Source: JANXXV01 sp038200305 (GTDB taxonomy: Bacteria; Acidobacteriota; Terriglobia; Bryobacterales; Bryobacteraceae). Taken from it: a DNA stretch of 36,240 nucleotides. The notes below the pieces were generated by a model. It ran no database searches, was not told the DNA's origin, and saw only the letters and a program-made list of their open reading frames with translations. Location of the stretch: the NCBI GenBank assembly GCA_038200305.1, contig JBBPYD010000252.1, positions 1-36,240 of the forward strand, given 5' to 3'. This document shows positions 16,258-24,563 of the stretch, in pieces. Positions within the stretch are counted from its first letter, which is position 1. Each line of letters starts with the position of its first letter. Position numbers and translations under genes: made by a program.

Positions 16258-16617
16258 TCAGACTCTGAGGACTGTGGAAAAATCGGATTTGGAAGAAGGC
16301 TGAGGGGATATTTGCCGGTACGCGAGATTGCTTGTCTCGATGAAAAGGGCGCTCTTCTCGAAGTCATACGCCGGGAGAGCGGCACCGATGTCATTCCTGA
16401 CAATCCCGGTTTCAGCCAACGATGGAGTGCGCCCGTCCGCAATGAAAAGAGGATGCGCACAACTTTGAGGTCCGTCGGTCTGCTTGGAAGACTTATGCTG
16501 GTGGCAAGCCGGGAGATCGTTGTTGCCAGGCTCTGCCGTGCAGGCGATCAAGCATTGCGCATTGGCGCCTACCAGCGCGATAACCAGAACAACGATATGT
16601 AGCCGGAGCCACTGCAC
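16258..16617 (-). CDS. Small secreted Cys/His-rich protein at the head of the copper cluster
   Basis: 119 residues. The N-terminal hydrophobic segment (LHIVVLVIALVGANA) is a signal peptide, followed by QCLIACTAEP, LPACHQHKSS and SCAHPLF: five Cys and three His in about 40 residues, suggesting metal binding or disulfides in the periplasm. The last 60 residues show no motif I know. The start is GTG 16617, with only a weak ribosome-binding site. It is the first gene after the nrdJ terminator and 63 bases before the outer-membrane protein gene, so it probably opens the copper transcript. I found no confident promoter in the 36 bases between it and the terminator. Confidence 0.6.
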   Translation of the reverse strand: MQWLRLHIVVLVIALVGANAQCLIACTAEPGNNDLPACHQHKSSKQTDGPQSCAHPLFIADGRTPSLAETGIVRNDIGAALPAYDFEKSALFIETSNLAYRQISPQPSSKSDFSTVLRV

Positions 16618-16653
16618 TCTGCTAATAGTTTACCCCGTTATTCGCTACTAAAC

Positions 16654-16693
16654 AAAAAAGGCGATCCAGCCCTTACAGCCGATCGCCTTTTTT
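16654..16693 (-). terminator. Strong, probably bidirectional intrinsic terminator after nrdJ
   Basis: GGCGATC (16660-16666) and GATCGCC (16681-16687) form a 7-bp stem with a 14-nt loop. Six A precede it and six T follow it, so the stem can extend and each strand ends in a U run. On the minus strand it ends nrdJ 24 bases after the stop codon and separates it from the copper cluster. Confidence 0.9.
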
Positions 16694-16716
16694 CCCACTC
16701 GACTAAAGTGTTCGCG

Positions 16717-19530
16717 TTAACTACAGCCGCTGGTGCCGCCGCAATTGGCGCACTTATAACAGGAACCATTGCGGGTCATCATCGATCCGCACTCGGCGCA
16801 GAATGGCGCATCCGAAATTACAGCGCTGAACTGAAGCGATTGCTGCTGCTCTGGTTCGGTCGGCTTCAGAACCGGGGAATCCCCCGCCTCGCCAACAGCA
16901 TATTCTGGACCCAGGAACTTCGCGCCAAGCCAGCGGAAGATGTAGTCCATGATCGATTTTGCGTACGGCACTTTCGGGTTACCCGTCCAGCCGCTAGGCT
17001 CAAAACGCACGTGGCTGAACTTGTCGACAAAGAACTTCAGCGGCACGCCGTATTGCAACGCATAGCTGACCGCAGTTGCGAAGCTATCCATCAGGCCGGA
17101 AATCGTCGATCCCTCCTTCGCCATCGCGATGAAGACTTCACCCGGAGTTCCATCCTCATACATGCCCACCGTGATGTAGCCTTCGTGGCCGCCGATGGAG
17201 AACTTATGCGTCACCGACTGCCGTTCATTCGGCAGTTTGCGCCGCACCGGCCGGTTCACGATCTTTTCGATGATCACCGGCTGCAGCGCGCCAGTAGCTT
17301 TCTTCTCACCCTTGCCGGTTCCGGAACTGAGCGGCTGCGACCGCTTCGAATTGTCGCGATAAATAGCGACCGCTTTGATGCCCAGACGCCAGCTCTCGAT
17401 GTAGGCGTCCATGATGTCCTCCACCGAGCATTCCTCAGGCATGTTGATGGTTTTCGAGATTGCGCCGGAGATGAACGGCTGCACCGCCGCCATCATCTTC
17501 ACGTGCCCCATGTGGTGAATGGACCGGACCCCATTCTGCGGACGGAAGCTGCAATCGAAGACAGACAGGTGCTCGTTCTTGAGCCCCGGAGCGCCTTCAA
17601 TGGTCCCGGTGGAATCGATGTGCGTGACAATTGTTTCCGCCTGCTCCGGGGTGTACCCAAGCTTAATCAAAGACTGCGGCACCGTATTATTGACAATCTT
17701 GATGACGCCGCCACCCACCAGCTTCTTGTACTTCACCAGCGCCAGATCCGGCTCAATGCCGGTAGTGTCGCAATCCATCATGAAGCCAATAGTTCCCGTC
17801 GGCGCGATGACAGTAGTTTGCGCGTTGCGGAAGCCGCTGATCTTTCCCTTCTTGTGCGCGTCGCCCCATGTCTTGTGAGCAGCCTCCATCATGTTGGCCG
17901 GAATGTGGCGGGGATTGATATTGTTCACCGCCTCACCGTGCATCCGGACGACGTCCAGGAACGACTGATCATTCTTTGCGTAGCCCGGAAACGGCCCCGT
18001 CGCTTCCGCAATCCGCGCGCTGGTCAGGTACGATTGGCCGCACATCACGGCGGAGATGGCGCCCGAAAAGTCCCGCCCCTGATCGCTGTCGTAAGCAAGC
18101 CCCATCGACATCAGCAGCGCGCCAAGGTTCGCAAAGCCCAGCCCTAACGGCCTGTAATCGTGCGAATTCTTCGCGATCGTTTCAGTGGGATAGCTCGCGC
18201 TGTCTACAATTATTTCTTGCGCGACGATCATCGTGTCCACCGCGTGGCGGAGCGCTTCCACGTCGAACTGCCCGTCAGGACCGACGAACTTCATCAGATT
18301 CAGCGAAGACAAGTTACAGGCGGAATCGTCCAGGAACATGTATTCCGAGCACGGATTCGATGCGTTGATGCGATCCGTGGTCTTGCACGTATGCCAACGG
18401 TTGACCGTCGTGTCAAACTGCATGCCGGGATCGCCGCACTGGTGCGTTGCTTCAGAAATCTGCCGTAACAGGTCGCGCGCCTTGAGGCGCTTCACCGGTT
18501 GGCCCGTGATTTTCGATTTCGTCCAGAAGTCGGAATCCTCAACAACCGCATTCATAAAGTCATCCGTGGCCCGGACCGAATTATTCGCGTTCTGGAAGAA
18601 AATCGATGAATACGCTTCGCCATCAAGCCCGGAATCGTATCCGGCGTCGATCAATGTGTGTGCTTTCTTCTCTTCTTTCGCTTTGCACCAGACGAACCGT
18701 TCAATATCCGGGTGATCGGCGTTCAAGATCACCATCTTTGCCGCGCGGCGTGTCTTACCGCCCGACTTGATAACACCGGCAAAGGCGTCGAAGCCCTTCA
18801 TGAAGCTGAGCGGACCGGAAGCGCGTCCGCCGCCGGACAGAATCCCCTCTTCTTCACGAAGCGCCGAAAGGTTCGTTCCCGTCCCGGAACCCCACTTGAA
18901 CAACATGCCTTCGGTCTTGGCCAGATCCAGGATCGATTCCAGCGAGTCCTTCACTGAAACGATGAAGCATGCCGAACATTGCGGCCGGGTCTCGCCCTTA
19001 GCCAGCCTTTGAATACTATCTGTCGTTTCGTCGTAAAACCAGCCGTAGCCGCGCCCTTCTTTCACCCCCACGTTGAACCACACCGGCGAATTGAAGCACG
19101 CCTTCTGGGTCAGCATCAAGTGGGCCAGCTCGCTGCGGAAGTTTTCGCCGTCTTCTTTCGATTTGAAGTAGTGTCCGTTCAGACCCCAATCGGCAATGGT
19201 GTCGACAACGCGATGCACCAACTGTCCAACACTGGTTTCCCGATCCGGGGAACCCATCTTTCCGTGGAAATATTTGCTGACCACGATGTTGGTGGCTGTC
19301 TGGGACCAGTCGACGGGCACCTCTACGTCGCGCTGTTCAAAAATAACCGAGCCCTTATCATTGCCGATGGTCGCGTTGCGAAGCTCCCAGGCAACATCGT
19401 CATAAGGCGTCTTGCCAGGCTCCAGCTTGGCGGTAAAGTGACGGGAAAACGCGATTCCAGTCCTCTGTGCAACGGGAAGGGAGCGCTTCAATTCATGTCG
19501 GCTACTCAGATCTACGGTTAATTGACCCAT
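16717..19530 (-). CDS. nrdJ: Adenosylcobalamin-dependent (class II) ribonucleoside-diphosphate reductase
   Basis: Makes deoxyribonucleotides with a radical generated from adenosylcobalamin, with or without oxygen. 937 residues. Family segments include CFNSPVWFNVG, QCSACFIVSV, FKWGSGTGTNLS, NPCSEYMFLDDSACNLSS (the NxCxE catalytic loop) and PTGTIGFMMDCDTTGIEP. The C-terminus is a Cys-rich tail with two CxxC-like pairs (CAECGS, CYKCANCGG) and a last Cys, the metal-binding or thiol-relay tail of this subgroup. GAGG lies about 11 nt before the ATG at 19530. The protein appears intact. No other RNR gene is in the window. The next gene downstream is separated by a strong terminator. Confidence 0.95.
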   Translation of the reverse strand: MGQLTVDLSSRHELKRSLPVAQRTGIAFSRHFTAKLEPGKTPYDDVAWELRNATIGNDKGSVIFEQRDVEVPVDWSQTATNIVVSKYFHGKMGSPDRETSVGQLVHRVVDTIADWGLNGHYFKSKEDGENFRSELAHLMLTQKACFNSPVWFNVGVKEGRGYGWFYDETTDSIQRLAKGETRPQCSACFIVSVKDSLESILDLAKTEGMLFKWGSGTGTNLSALREEEGILSGGGRASGPLSFMKGFDAFAGVIKSGGKTRRAAKMVILNADHPDIERFVWCKAKEEKKAHTLIDAGYDSGLDGEAYSSIFFQNANNSVRATDDFMNAVVEDSDFWTKSKITGQPVKRLKARDLLRQISEATHQCGDPGMQFDTTVNRWHTCKTTDRINASNPCSEYMFLDDSACNLSSLNLMKFVGPDGQFDVEALRHAVDTMIVAQEIIVDSASYPTETIAKNSHDYRPLGLGFANLGALLMSMGLAYDSDQGRDFSGAISAVMCGQSYLTSARIAEATGPFPGYAKNDQSFLDVVRMHGEAVNNINPRHIPANMMEAAHKTWGDAHKKGKISGFRNAQTTVIAPTGTIGFMMDCDTTGIEPDLALVKYKKLVGGGVIKIVNNTVPQSLIKLGYTPEQAETIVTHIDSTGTIEGAPGLKNEHLSVFDCSFRPQNGVRSIHHMGHVKMMAAVQPFISGAISKTINMPEECSVEDIMDAYIESWRLGIKAVAIYRDNSKRSQPLSSGTGKGEKKATGALQPVIIEKIVNRPVRRKLPNERQSVTHKFSIGGHEGYITVGMYEDGTPGEVFIAMAKEGSTISGLMDSFATAVSYALQYGVPLKFFVDKFSHVRFEPSGWTGNPKVPYAKSIMDYIFRWLGAKFLGPEYAVGEAGDSPVLKPTEPEQQQSLQFSAVISDAPFCAECGSMMTRNGSCYKCANCGGTSGCS

Positions 19531-19558
19531 TCGGAAGCTACCTCGTGTAGCAGATATA

Positions 19559-19607
19559 ATGATGCCCCTATATATGGTACCGCGTCAAGGAATATATCTA
19601 TATACAG
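19559..19607 (-). promoter_or_regulatory. Promoter region of nrdJ with AT-rich dyads
   Basis: On the minus strand a -35 TTGACG (19588-19583) with an 18-nt spacer and CATCAT (19564-19559) form a plausible promoter. Two AT-rich dyads bracket the -35: CCTATATATGG (19567-19577) in the spacer and AATATATCTATATACAG (19591-19607) just upstream. Their TATATA cores recall NrdR boxes, repressor sites found before many RNR genes, but the outer bases fit poorly and the centres are about 26 bp apart instead of about 31. Read as a candidate only. The rest of 19531-19648 holds a bulged CCC/GGG hairpin and no gene. Confidence 0.35.
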
Positions 19608-19648
19608 CGCATGGTTTTACGGACTATGTGAATACCCTTTCGGGGCTA

Positions 19649-20932
19649 TTAAACGATTTCTATGTCAACCGGAGCCAGTTTCCGCCCGTGTAGCTGCATC
19701 CGCAGAAGATGAGGACCCGGAGGGCACTGTTTCGGCAAATGAAAGTTTATTTCGTAGCGCGGAGGAAGGGGATCGGCGCAAAAAACATCAATGTTCGTAA
19801 CGGGTTGGCCATCAATCCAGGCCTCGAAAGTCTCGGGGTGTCCCGTCTCTTCCAGTGTAACCTTAATGGTGCCGCTCACGATACGGGTGCCGGATAACAT
19901 ATTGATGCCGTCGGTGATCGACAGAACGTGCGGAACCTGCGGACCCGGCGGAATCACCCGCACGGTGGCTGCGGGACAGATCGGGGTTCCCTGGAACGTG
20001 ACGGTGACCGGCAACAGACCGGTTTCCACCAGCGGCGGCAGCATGACATTAAATTGTTGCAATCCGTCCGATTCGCGCGGCCCGATGTAGCACGGGAATG
20101 CCTTCGCACCGCCGATCGTCACCTCGACATGGTTCAAATCACAGGCCGGAGGCAGTTGCTCTATCCACAAGGTGATGGAGGCGAAGCGCCCTCGCGTCGG
20201 CGCGGCAGGCTCAGAACTATGGGCATTGGTGATCCGGCGAATCCGCGCAATTGGCTTCGTTTCGTAAAATTGGCAGCCCTTGATCATGGTGGTCCACATG
20301 TATTGCGTAGACACCCCCTCCAGAGCCAGCAGTTGAAAATCGTTCTCACGGGCGAAATCGGCTACCTGAGCCGCGCCGATCCGCACTCCGCTCCAGGTAT
20401 CGTACCGGGCGGCCGATTCCGGCAGTCCATTCATCTGGACTCGCAATAGGCCGCCGGGCTTCAGCACGCGCCTCGCTTCCCGCAGATAATTCATCACTAC
20501 ATCCAAGCTTGGGATGTGCTGGAAGACCGCATAGGAGTACACAAAATCAAATGACTCGTCCGCGAATGGGGCCAGATCGGCGCCGCTCGTGTGGTGCGGG
20601 TGCGCATGGGGAATATCTTGAAGATTCACCTCGGCCCGGCGGATCATCTCATCCGATACATCGATGCCATGAATCTCCCCAAAATGCCGGCTCATCGGGC
20701 GCATCAGGCGGCCCGGGCCGCATCCGATCTCCAGCGCGCGGCGCGCGCGGGGATTGGCACAGGGAATGCGTTTGAGTTCCCCTTCGAGGCTGCGCACCAT
20801 TTCCGCCGCCGTATCGAAGAACTCCTGCGCATCCTGATTCCGCCGGCCGAATGCAACGTAGAAGTTCGCATCCTCTACGGCACGCGAGTTCCAATCCTGC
20901 TGCATCTGGGATGTAATCTTCGGATCGATCAT
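19649..20932 (-). CDS. SAM-dependent methyltransferase fused to a C-terminal Ig-like (Solibacter-type) domain
   Basis: The first 200 residues are a class I methyltransferase: ALEIGCGPGRLMRPM (SAM-binding motif I), GEIHGIDVSDEM, FADESFDFVYSYAVFQH and VLKPGGLLRVQM. No signal peptide is present, so it is cytoplasmic. From about residue 230 the sequence turns to beta-rich Ig-like units: VEVTIGGAKAFPCYIGP, GLQQFNVMLPP, LPVTVTFQGT resembles the module defined from Candidatus Solibacter (TIGR03437), usually at the end of secreted proteins. A second strand-rich unit ends VDIEIV. The start is ATG 20932, overlapping the upstream stop as ATGA. The substrate is unknown; its coupling to the beta-helix gene suggests envelope glycan or lipid modification. 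Confidence 0.75.
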   Translation of the reverse strand: MIDPKITSQMQQDWNSRAVEDANFYVAFGRRNQDAQEFFDTAAEMVRSLEGELKRIPCANPRARRALEIGCGPGRLMRPMSRHFGEIHGIDVSDEMIRRAEVNLQDIPHAHPHHTSGADLAPFADESFDFVYSYAVFQHIPSLDVVMNYLREARRVLKPGGLLRVQMNGLPESAARYDTWSGVRIGAAQVADFARENDFQLLALEGVSTQYMWTTMIKGCQFYETKPIARIRRITNAHSSEPAAPTRGRFASITLWIEQLPPACDLNHVEVTIGGAKAFPCYIGPRESDGLQQFNVMLPPLVETGLLPVTVTFQGTPICPAATVRVIPPGPQVPHVLSITDGINMLSGTRIVSGTIKVTLEETGHPETFEAWIDGQPVTNIDVFCADPLPPRYEINFHLPKQCPPGPHLLRMQLHGRKLAPVDIEIV

Positions 20933-22254
20933 GGCGCTGTACAAGTATTCCGGCTCATGTGATGGCTTTCGAGATTCACGCCGGGGGCTGCCGTTATGCA
21001 GTGCTTGTCCATGTTAAACCCTGAGATGGCATTGTCTTCAACGGTGCTGTCGTGCGAGGGTCCTGGGCGTTCCGCGCCGCGCCCCAGGTAAATGCCGGAT
21101 TGCAGAATGTCGGGATCGTCTTTGAACGACAGGCAACTGAACTTCAGCGTATTTTCGTTGCAGTGTGCCATGTTCAGATTCATCAGCCGGTTGTTCGTGA
21201 CCGTGTGACCGGAGCCTATTAGAAAGATGCCGCCAAACTTGGCTCCGTCGATCCGATTACCTTCGATCCGGATATTTCGGGATTGCATGTCCGGGTTTGT
21301 GTTGTTCATGACAATTGCAAAATGTCCCGAAGGGTATTCTTCCGGCCGGCCCCGGTTGATGCATGTATTTCCCAGTACCTCGCCGTCATGGAAGCCGTCC
21401 AGATCGATGCATTTTCCATTGATCTCATGGAAGCGGTTCCCGGTGTACGTGGTGTGGTCCACATCTCCGGCCGTATCGATGCCGACCGGGGTGCCGCCGC
21501 CTTCCACATCCACCTTATCCAGCGGGAAACCGATGCGCGAGCCGGTGTTGCGCTCCACTTGGATGCGTGTTGCATGGCCAACCTGGATTGCATCGCTGCC
21601 TATGTGGTGGAAGGTGTTTTCGACGATCCGGCCATTCCGGTTCCGCGCAGACGTGTAGAGCGAATGAGTCCAGATCCCATTGCCGAGTATGTGATCGAGC
21701 GTTGAGTTACGCACTTCGAAGCCGTCCGACCCTTCCTCCAATAAAATACCGCCGGACGTGTTATTGCGGCATTGTTTGTCTACTGAGCCGCTATTGTCCA
21801 CTCGTGCGAGTTCGATCAAAACATTTGTGGACTTACTGACCAGAATCGCAAACCCCGCTATATTCTGTAACTGCACATCGGATATCTGCAAGCCGGCCGT
21901 CTTCTCAATCAGGATGCCGTTGTTCTGCGTGAATTCGGCGAATGTACGGTCGGCAGGCGGCAGACCTACTGGTGAGGCCAGGCGTTCCCGATTGCCGTCA
22001 ATCGTGATGCCGGCGATCGTGATATTGCGGCATCCGCTACAGCTAAGAATGGCGCGGCCAACAAAATCGTCAGCCGCCCTAAGCACGGTACCGTTGCCCC
22101 GAATCTCTAAATCGTGTGCGCCGGGGGAAAGCTTCAATTCAGAAGAGATACTAAATGTGCCTGCCGGTAGTTGCAACACACCCGTGGCCTGGTTGACCCA
22201 GGTCAACAATAATAATATGTAAGGCACTCTCGCTATTCTATCTACGATGGTCAT
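20929..22254 (-). CDS. Secreted right-handed beta-helix repeat protein (pectate-lyase-like fold)
   Basis: About 440 residues. A hydrophobic segment near the N-terminus (RVPYILLLLTWV) should be a signal peptide or anchor. The body is a ladder of short repeats such as NITIAGITIDGN, NGILIEKTAGLQISDVQLQN, GRIVENTFHHIGSDAIQVG and NIRIEGNRIDGAKFGGIFL, the N-x-I-x2-N pattern of parallel beta-helix (PbH1) proteins acting on or binding polysaccharides. I see no specific catalytic motif. The start is ATG 22254, which overlaps the divergent start at 22247 by eight bases and has no Shine-Dalgarno; a GTG a few codons in is an alternative. The stop overlaps the methyltransferase start as ATGA, so the two are translationally coupled. 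Confidence 0.75.
   Translation of the reverse strand: MTIVDRIARVPYILLLLTWVNQATGVLQLPAGTFSISSELKLSPGAHDLEIRGNGTVLRAADDFVGRAILSCSGCRNITIAGITIDGNRERLASPVGLPPADRTFAEFTQNNGILIEKTAGLQISDVQLQNIAGFAILVSKSTNVLIELARVDNSGSVDKQCRNNTSGGILLEEGSDGFEVRNSTLDHILGNGIWTHSLYTSARNRNGRIVENTFHHIGSDAIQVGHATRIQVERNTGSRIGFPLDKVDVEGGGTPVGIDTAGDVDHTTYTGNRFHEINGKCIDLDGFHDGEVLGNTCINRGRPEEYPSGHFAIVMNNTNPDMQSRNIRIEGNRIDGAKFGGIFLIGSGHTVTNNRLMNLNMAHCNENTLKFSCLSFKDDPDILQSGIYLGRGAERPGPSHDSTVEDNAISGFNMDKHCITAAPGVNLESHHMSRNTCTAP
22192..22221 (+). promoter_or_regulatory. Candidate promoter with a 7-bp inverted repeat before the Wzt-like gene
   Basis: GTTGACC (22192-22198) and GGTCAAC (22201-22207) form an inverted repeat with a 2-bp centre. 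The left arm contains a -35-like TTGACC (22193-22198); 17 nt later comes TATGTA (22216-22221), a weak -10, in a TAATAATAT-rich stretch. It lies 26 bases before the ATG at 22247, inside the N-terminal codons of the divergent beta-helix gene. The dyad overlapping a -35 could be an operator. Confidence 0.3.
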
Positions 22255-23104
22255 TGAGTTTCGAGAAGAATCGTCAGGACGGTTGCAAGGCGTAACCGCC
22301 ACGGCCCCCGGCGGCGCGGTAATCGGGTTAGCCGGCGAGAGTGAGTCGGGTACCGCGGACCTACTGGCCCTCGCTGCAAAGAAAGGCGCTGCGCTGATAA
22401 TCACAGCCGAAGAATTGGCGCGGCTGGACCCGCTTGGCCGCGCCGCGCTTGCGAGCCGCCTCGCGGATTTGCGGCGATCCGGCGAGGTGGCGTTCATCTC
22501 TTCACACGAAGAGGATACGCTCCGGCTGCTGAGCGATGAAATCTGGTGGTTGCACCAGGGGAAACTTGCGGCTAAGGGCGATCCATCCGAAGTGATTGTG
22601 AAGTACAGGCGCCACATCGCGCAACGATTGCGGGCCGCCGGTGAGGCCGGTCAGCAGGCGCTCTCGCCATCCATGCGGCGCGGCGACGGAAGGGCGCGGA
22701 TCGTCAGCCTGCATACGCTAACCGCGGAGGGTCGCCCGGCCATGGCCTGGATGAGCGGCGAGATGGTCTCCGTACGGGTGGTGGTGCGGTTTGAGGCGCC
22801 GGTCGAGGACCCCGTGGTCGGCATTATGATCCGGACGCGAATCGGATTTGAGGTCTACGGCACGAACACGGAACTCGAAAATCTGAAACTGGGACCCTGT
22901 GCGGCTGGCGAGACATGTGACGTCACGTTCACCTTCCGCTGCGGCCTTTGTCCGCAAGAATACACCTTGACGGTCGCATCGCACGATCCAGATGGTGTAT
23001 GGCACGACTGGTTGGAAGACGCGATCGCTTTCTCAGTTCAAGATTCCCGGTACACGGCCGGCGTCGCCAACCTTCGGGCTATCGTTACTTGCCGTCGAGG
23101 ATGA
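22247..23104 (+). CDS. Wzt-like protein with a degenerate ABC ATPase domain and an intact C-terminal glycan-binding domain
   Basis: Residues about 1-125 look like the remains of an ABC nucleotide-binding domain: VTATAPGGAVIGLAGESESG stands where Walker A should be (no GKS/T), ARLDPLGRAALASRLADLRR resembles the segment after Walker B, and VAFISSHEEDTLRLLSDEIWWLHQGKL is clearly the H-loop and final strand. The domain is about half its normal size, with no signature motif visible. From about 150 onward the sequence (MSGEMVSVRVVVRF, VVGIMIRTRIGFEVYGTNTE, CDVTFTFRCGLCPQEYTL) matches the C-terminal domain of Wzt exporters, which binds the polysaccharide end. It probably no longer hydrolyses ATP and may act as a binding or regulatory protein. 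Its end overlaps the convergent gene by 20 bp. Confidence 0.7.
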   Translation: MVIEFREESSGRLQGVTATAPGGAVIGLAGESESGTADLLALAAKKGAALIITAEELARLDPLGRAALASRLADLRRSGEVAFISSHEEDTLRLLSDEIWWLHQGKLAAKGDPSEVIVKYRRHIAQRLRAAGEAGQQALSPSMRRGDGRARIVSLHTLTAEGRPAMAWMSGEMVSVRVVVRFEAPVEDPVVGIMIRTRIGFEVYGTNTELENLKLGPCAAGETCDVTFTFRCGLCPQEYTLTVASHDPDGVWHDWLEDAIAFSVQDSRYTAGVANLRAIVTCRRG

Positions 23105-24440
23105 ATGTGGGGGCCAGGCCTGCGATGGTCGAGAACTTCGAAGTTCCCATTGAATGAAGCCAAGTGGAGCACCCGTTCACCCGGCCCAGGAATGAATGCG
23201 GATGCACATCGATCTGCATCTCGCGCATTTCCACCTGGCCATAGCGGTGCAGCGGGAATACTGCTGTCGCAGGCGCCACCTCTTCCTGCACCACATAGGA
23301 ACTTCGTGAGGCAACCTTCAGCGCGCGTTCCCAGGCGGCATCGTCCAACTCCCGGCCGCGATAGGAATCGCGATCGCCGGAATCGTCGTTGGGCTTCAGC
23401 ACCAACTTCTCCCGATTGCTTAGAATAAACTCGGGGAGGTCCACCATATGATCGCGGTACACAGTTTTTGCCGCGCTCACCACACGAGTCCAGGGGATGA
23501 AATCTCGAATCGCTTTACGTTCGTTCGCCGGGAAACTTGCCGTGATGCTCTCGTCGGTAAGGAGATCGAAGATCGCCCTTTTTTGGGCTAGTTCCGATCG
23601 GAAACTATTCACCACGCAAACCGCGCCTTCGCGGTAAGCACGCACCAGCGGATGATTCAGATCGAACCGGATCAGAAATTCCGACACCTTCACGCGGCGG
23701 TAAATCAGGTCGATTGTGAAGTCGCCCTTTCGCAGAATTCCATTGCGATATTCCAACTGATCCGGCGAGACCACTTGTGCCGGGTAGTTTTCACGGCGAA
23801 ACATCTCTGTCAGCAGTTGATATTCTCCGGAATCCGCGGTCTGAAAAGGCTGTCTGAATTCCAGAATTGCGATGTGGGGCGTTTTCTTGCCGCCAAATTC
23901 CTTATAGGCCTTCAGAAGCGATTGCAGCAGGGGTTTGGCGCCTCCCACTTTCGTCAGCTTATATTTCTTTCGAAAATCCCTGACTGGCTCCGAGTCGTAA
24001 AACAGATTATTAAGGGCCTCTCCGTAAACCACGCCGGCCGGGGTGTCCGCCGTATAGCCTACAAAATGCAGCGATCCATTGTTCAGGTGCGTATCCAACA
24101 GGGAAGTTACCGCCATGTAGGGGTAACCGGGATTCACCGCCGCCAGCATCTTCTCGGCAGGCAGCATCTCCATCCGTGCCATGAACGCGGGCGTGGAAAG
24201 CGCAAGCTTTTCCACGCGATCAATCGCGGAATAAAGAGCTTCTGCTGCCTTCACCAGACCGGCATACTGCCGCTGAGTGACAAAATGCGGGCGCAGGACA
24301 GGAGAGATCGGCTTCCCGGCAATGGTCAGGTGCTGCGCCTTCATTTTCTCTTCTAGCGCATCTGCCCAACCAAGATCTTTGTAGGTTTCGCTCTCGAGCA
24401 ACTTATGGTAACGGGCGATTGCCTCGTCTAACTGCGTCAT
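23085..24440 (-). CDS. ATP-grasp-like protein of unknown function
   Basis: 451 residues, soluble. The second half resembles ATP-grasp ligases: LYRR-like segment TIDLIYRRVKVSEFL, then KLVLKPNDDSGDRDSYRG and SYVVQEEV, equivalent to the Lys strand, the small flexible loop and the E-strand, and near the end MQIDVHPHSFLGRVNGC and GLAPTFIL. In related proteins as I recall them the loop is Gly-rich (GGKG); here it is GDRDSYRG, so nucleotide binding may be altered. The first 200 residues are helical with no motif I know. The ATG at 24440 is preferred; a GTG at 24455 is possible. It could ligate an amino acid or peptide to a cell-surface component, but this is a guess. Confidence 0.6.
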   Translation of the reverse strand: MTQLDEAIARYHKLLESETYKDLGWADALEEKMKAQHLTIAGKPISPVLRPHFVTQRQYAGLVKAAEALYSAIDRVEKLALSTPAFMARMEMLPAEKMLAAVNPGYPYMAVTSLLDTHLNNGSLHFVGYTADTPAGVVYGEALNNLFYDSEPVRDFRKKYKLTKVGGAKPLLQSLLKAYKEFGGKKTPHIAILEFRQPFQTADSGEYQLLTEMFRRENYPAQVVSPDQLEYRNGILRKGDFTIDLIYRRVKVSEFLIRFDLNHPLVRAYREGAVCVVNSFRSELAQKRAIFDLLTDESITASFPANERKAIRDFIPWTRVVSAAKTVYRDHMVDLPEFILSNREKLVLKPNDDSGDRDSYRGRELDDAAWERALKVASRSSYVVQEEVAPATAVFPLHRYGQVEMREMQIDVHPHSFLGRVNGCSTWLHSMGTSKFSTIAGLAPTFILDGK

Positions 24441-24563
24441 GCGTTTGCGGTTCACTCTCTGTGTCTAGTATCTCATAAACTATTGAAAATGGGAATTGAA
24501 CGTAGCGGTGAGAATCGGCGTAACTCTTCTGACATGAGTACGTTACACGCATTTCCCGCCCTC

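Noticed and set aside
16717..18147. Long plus-strand frame opposite nrdJ
   Set aside because: It is a shadow of the nrdJ codons on a GC-rich opposite strand, without start signals or domain features.
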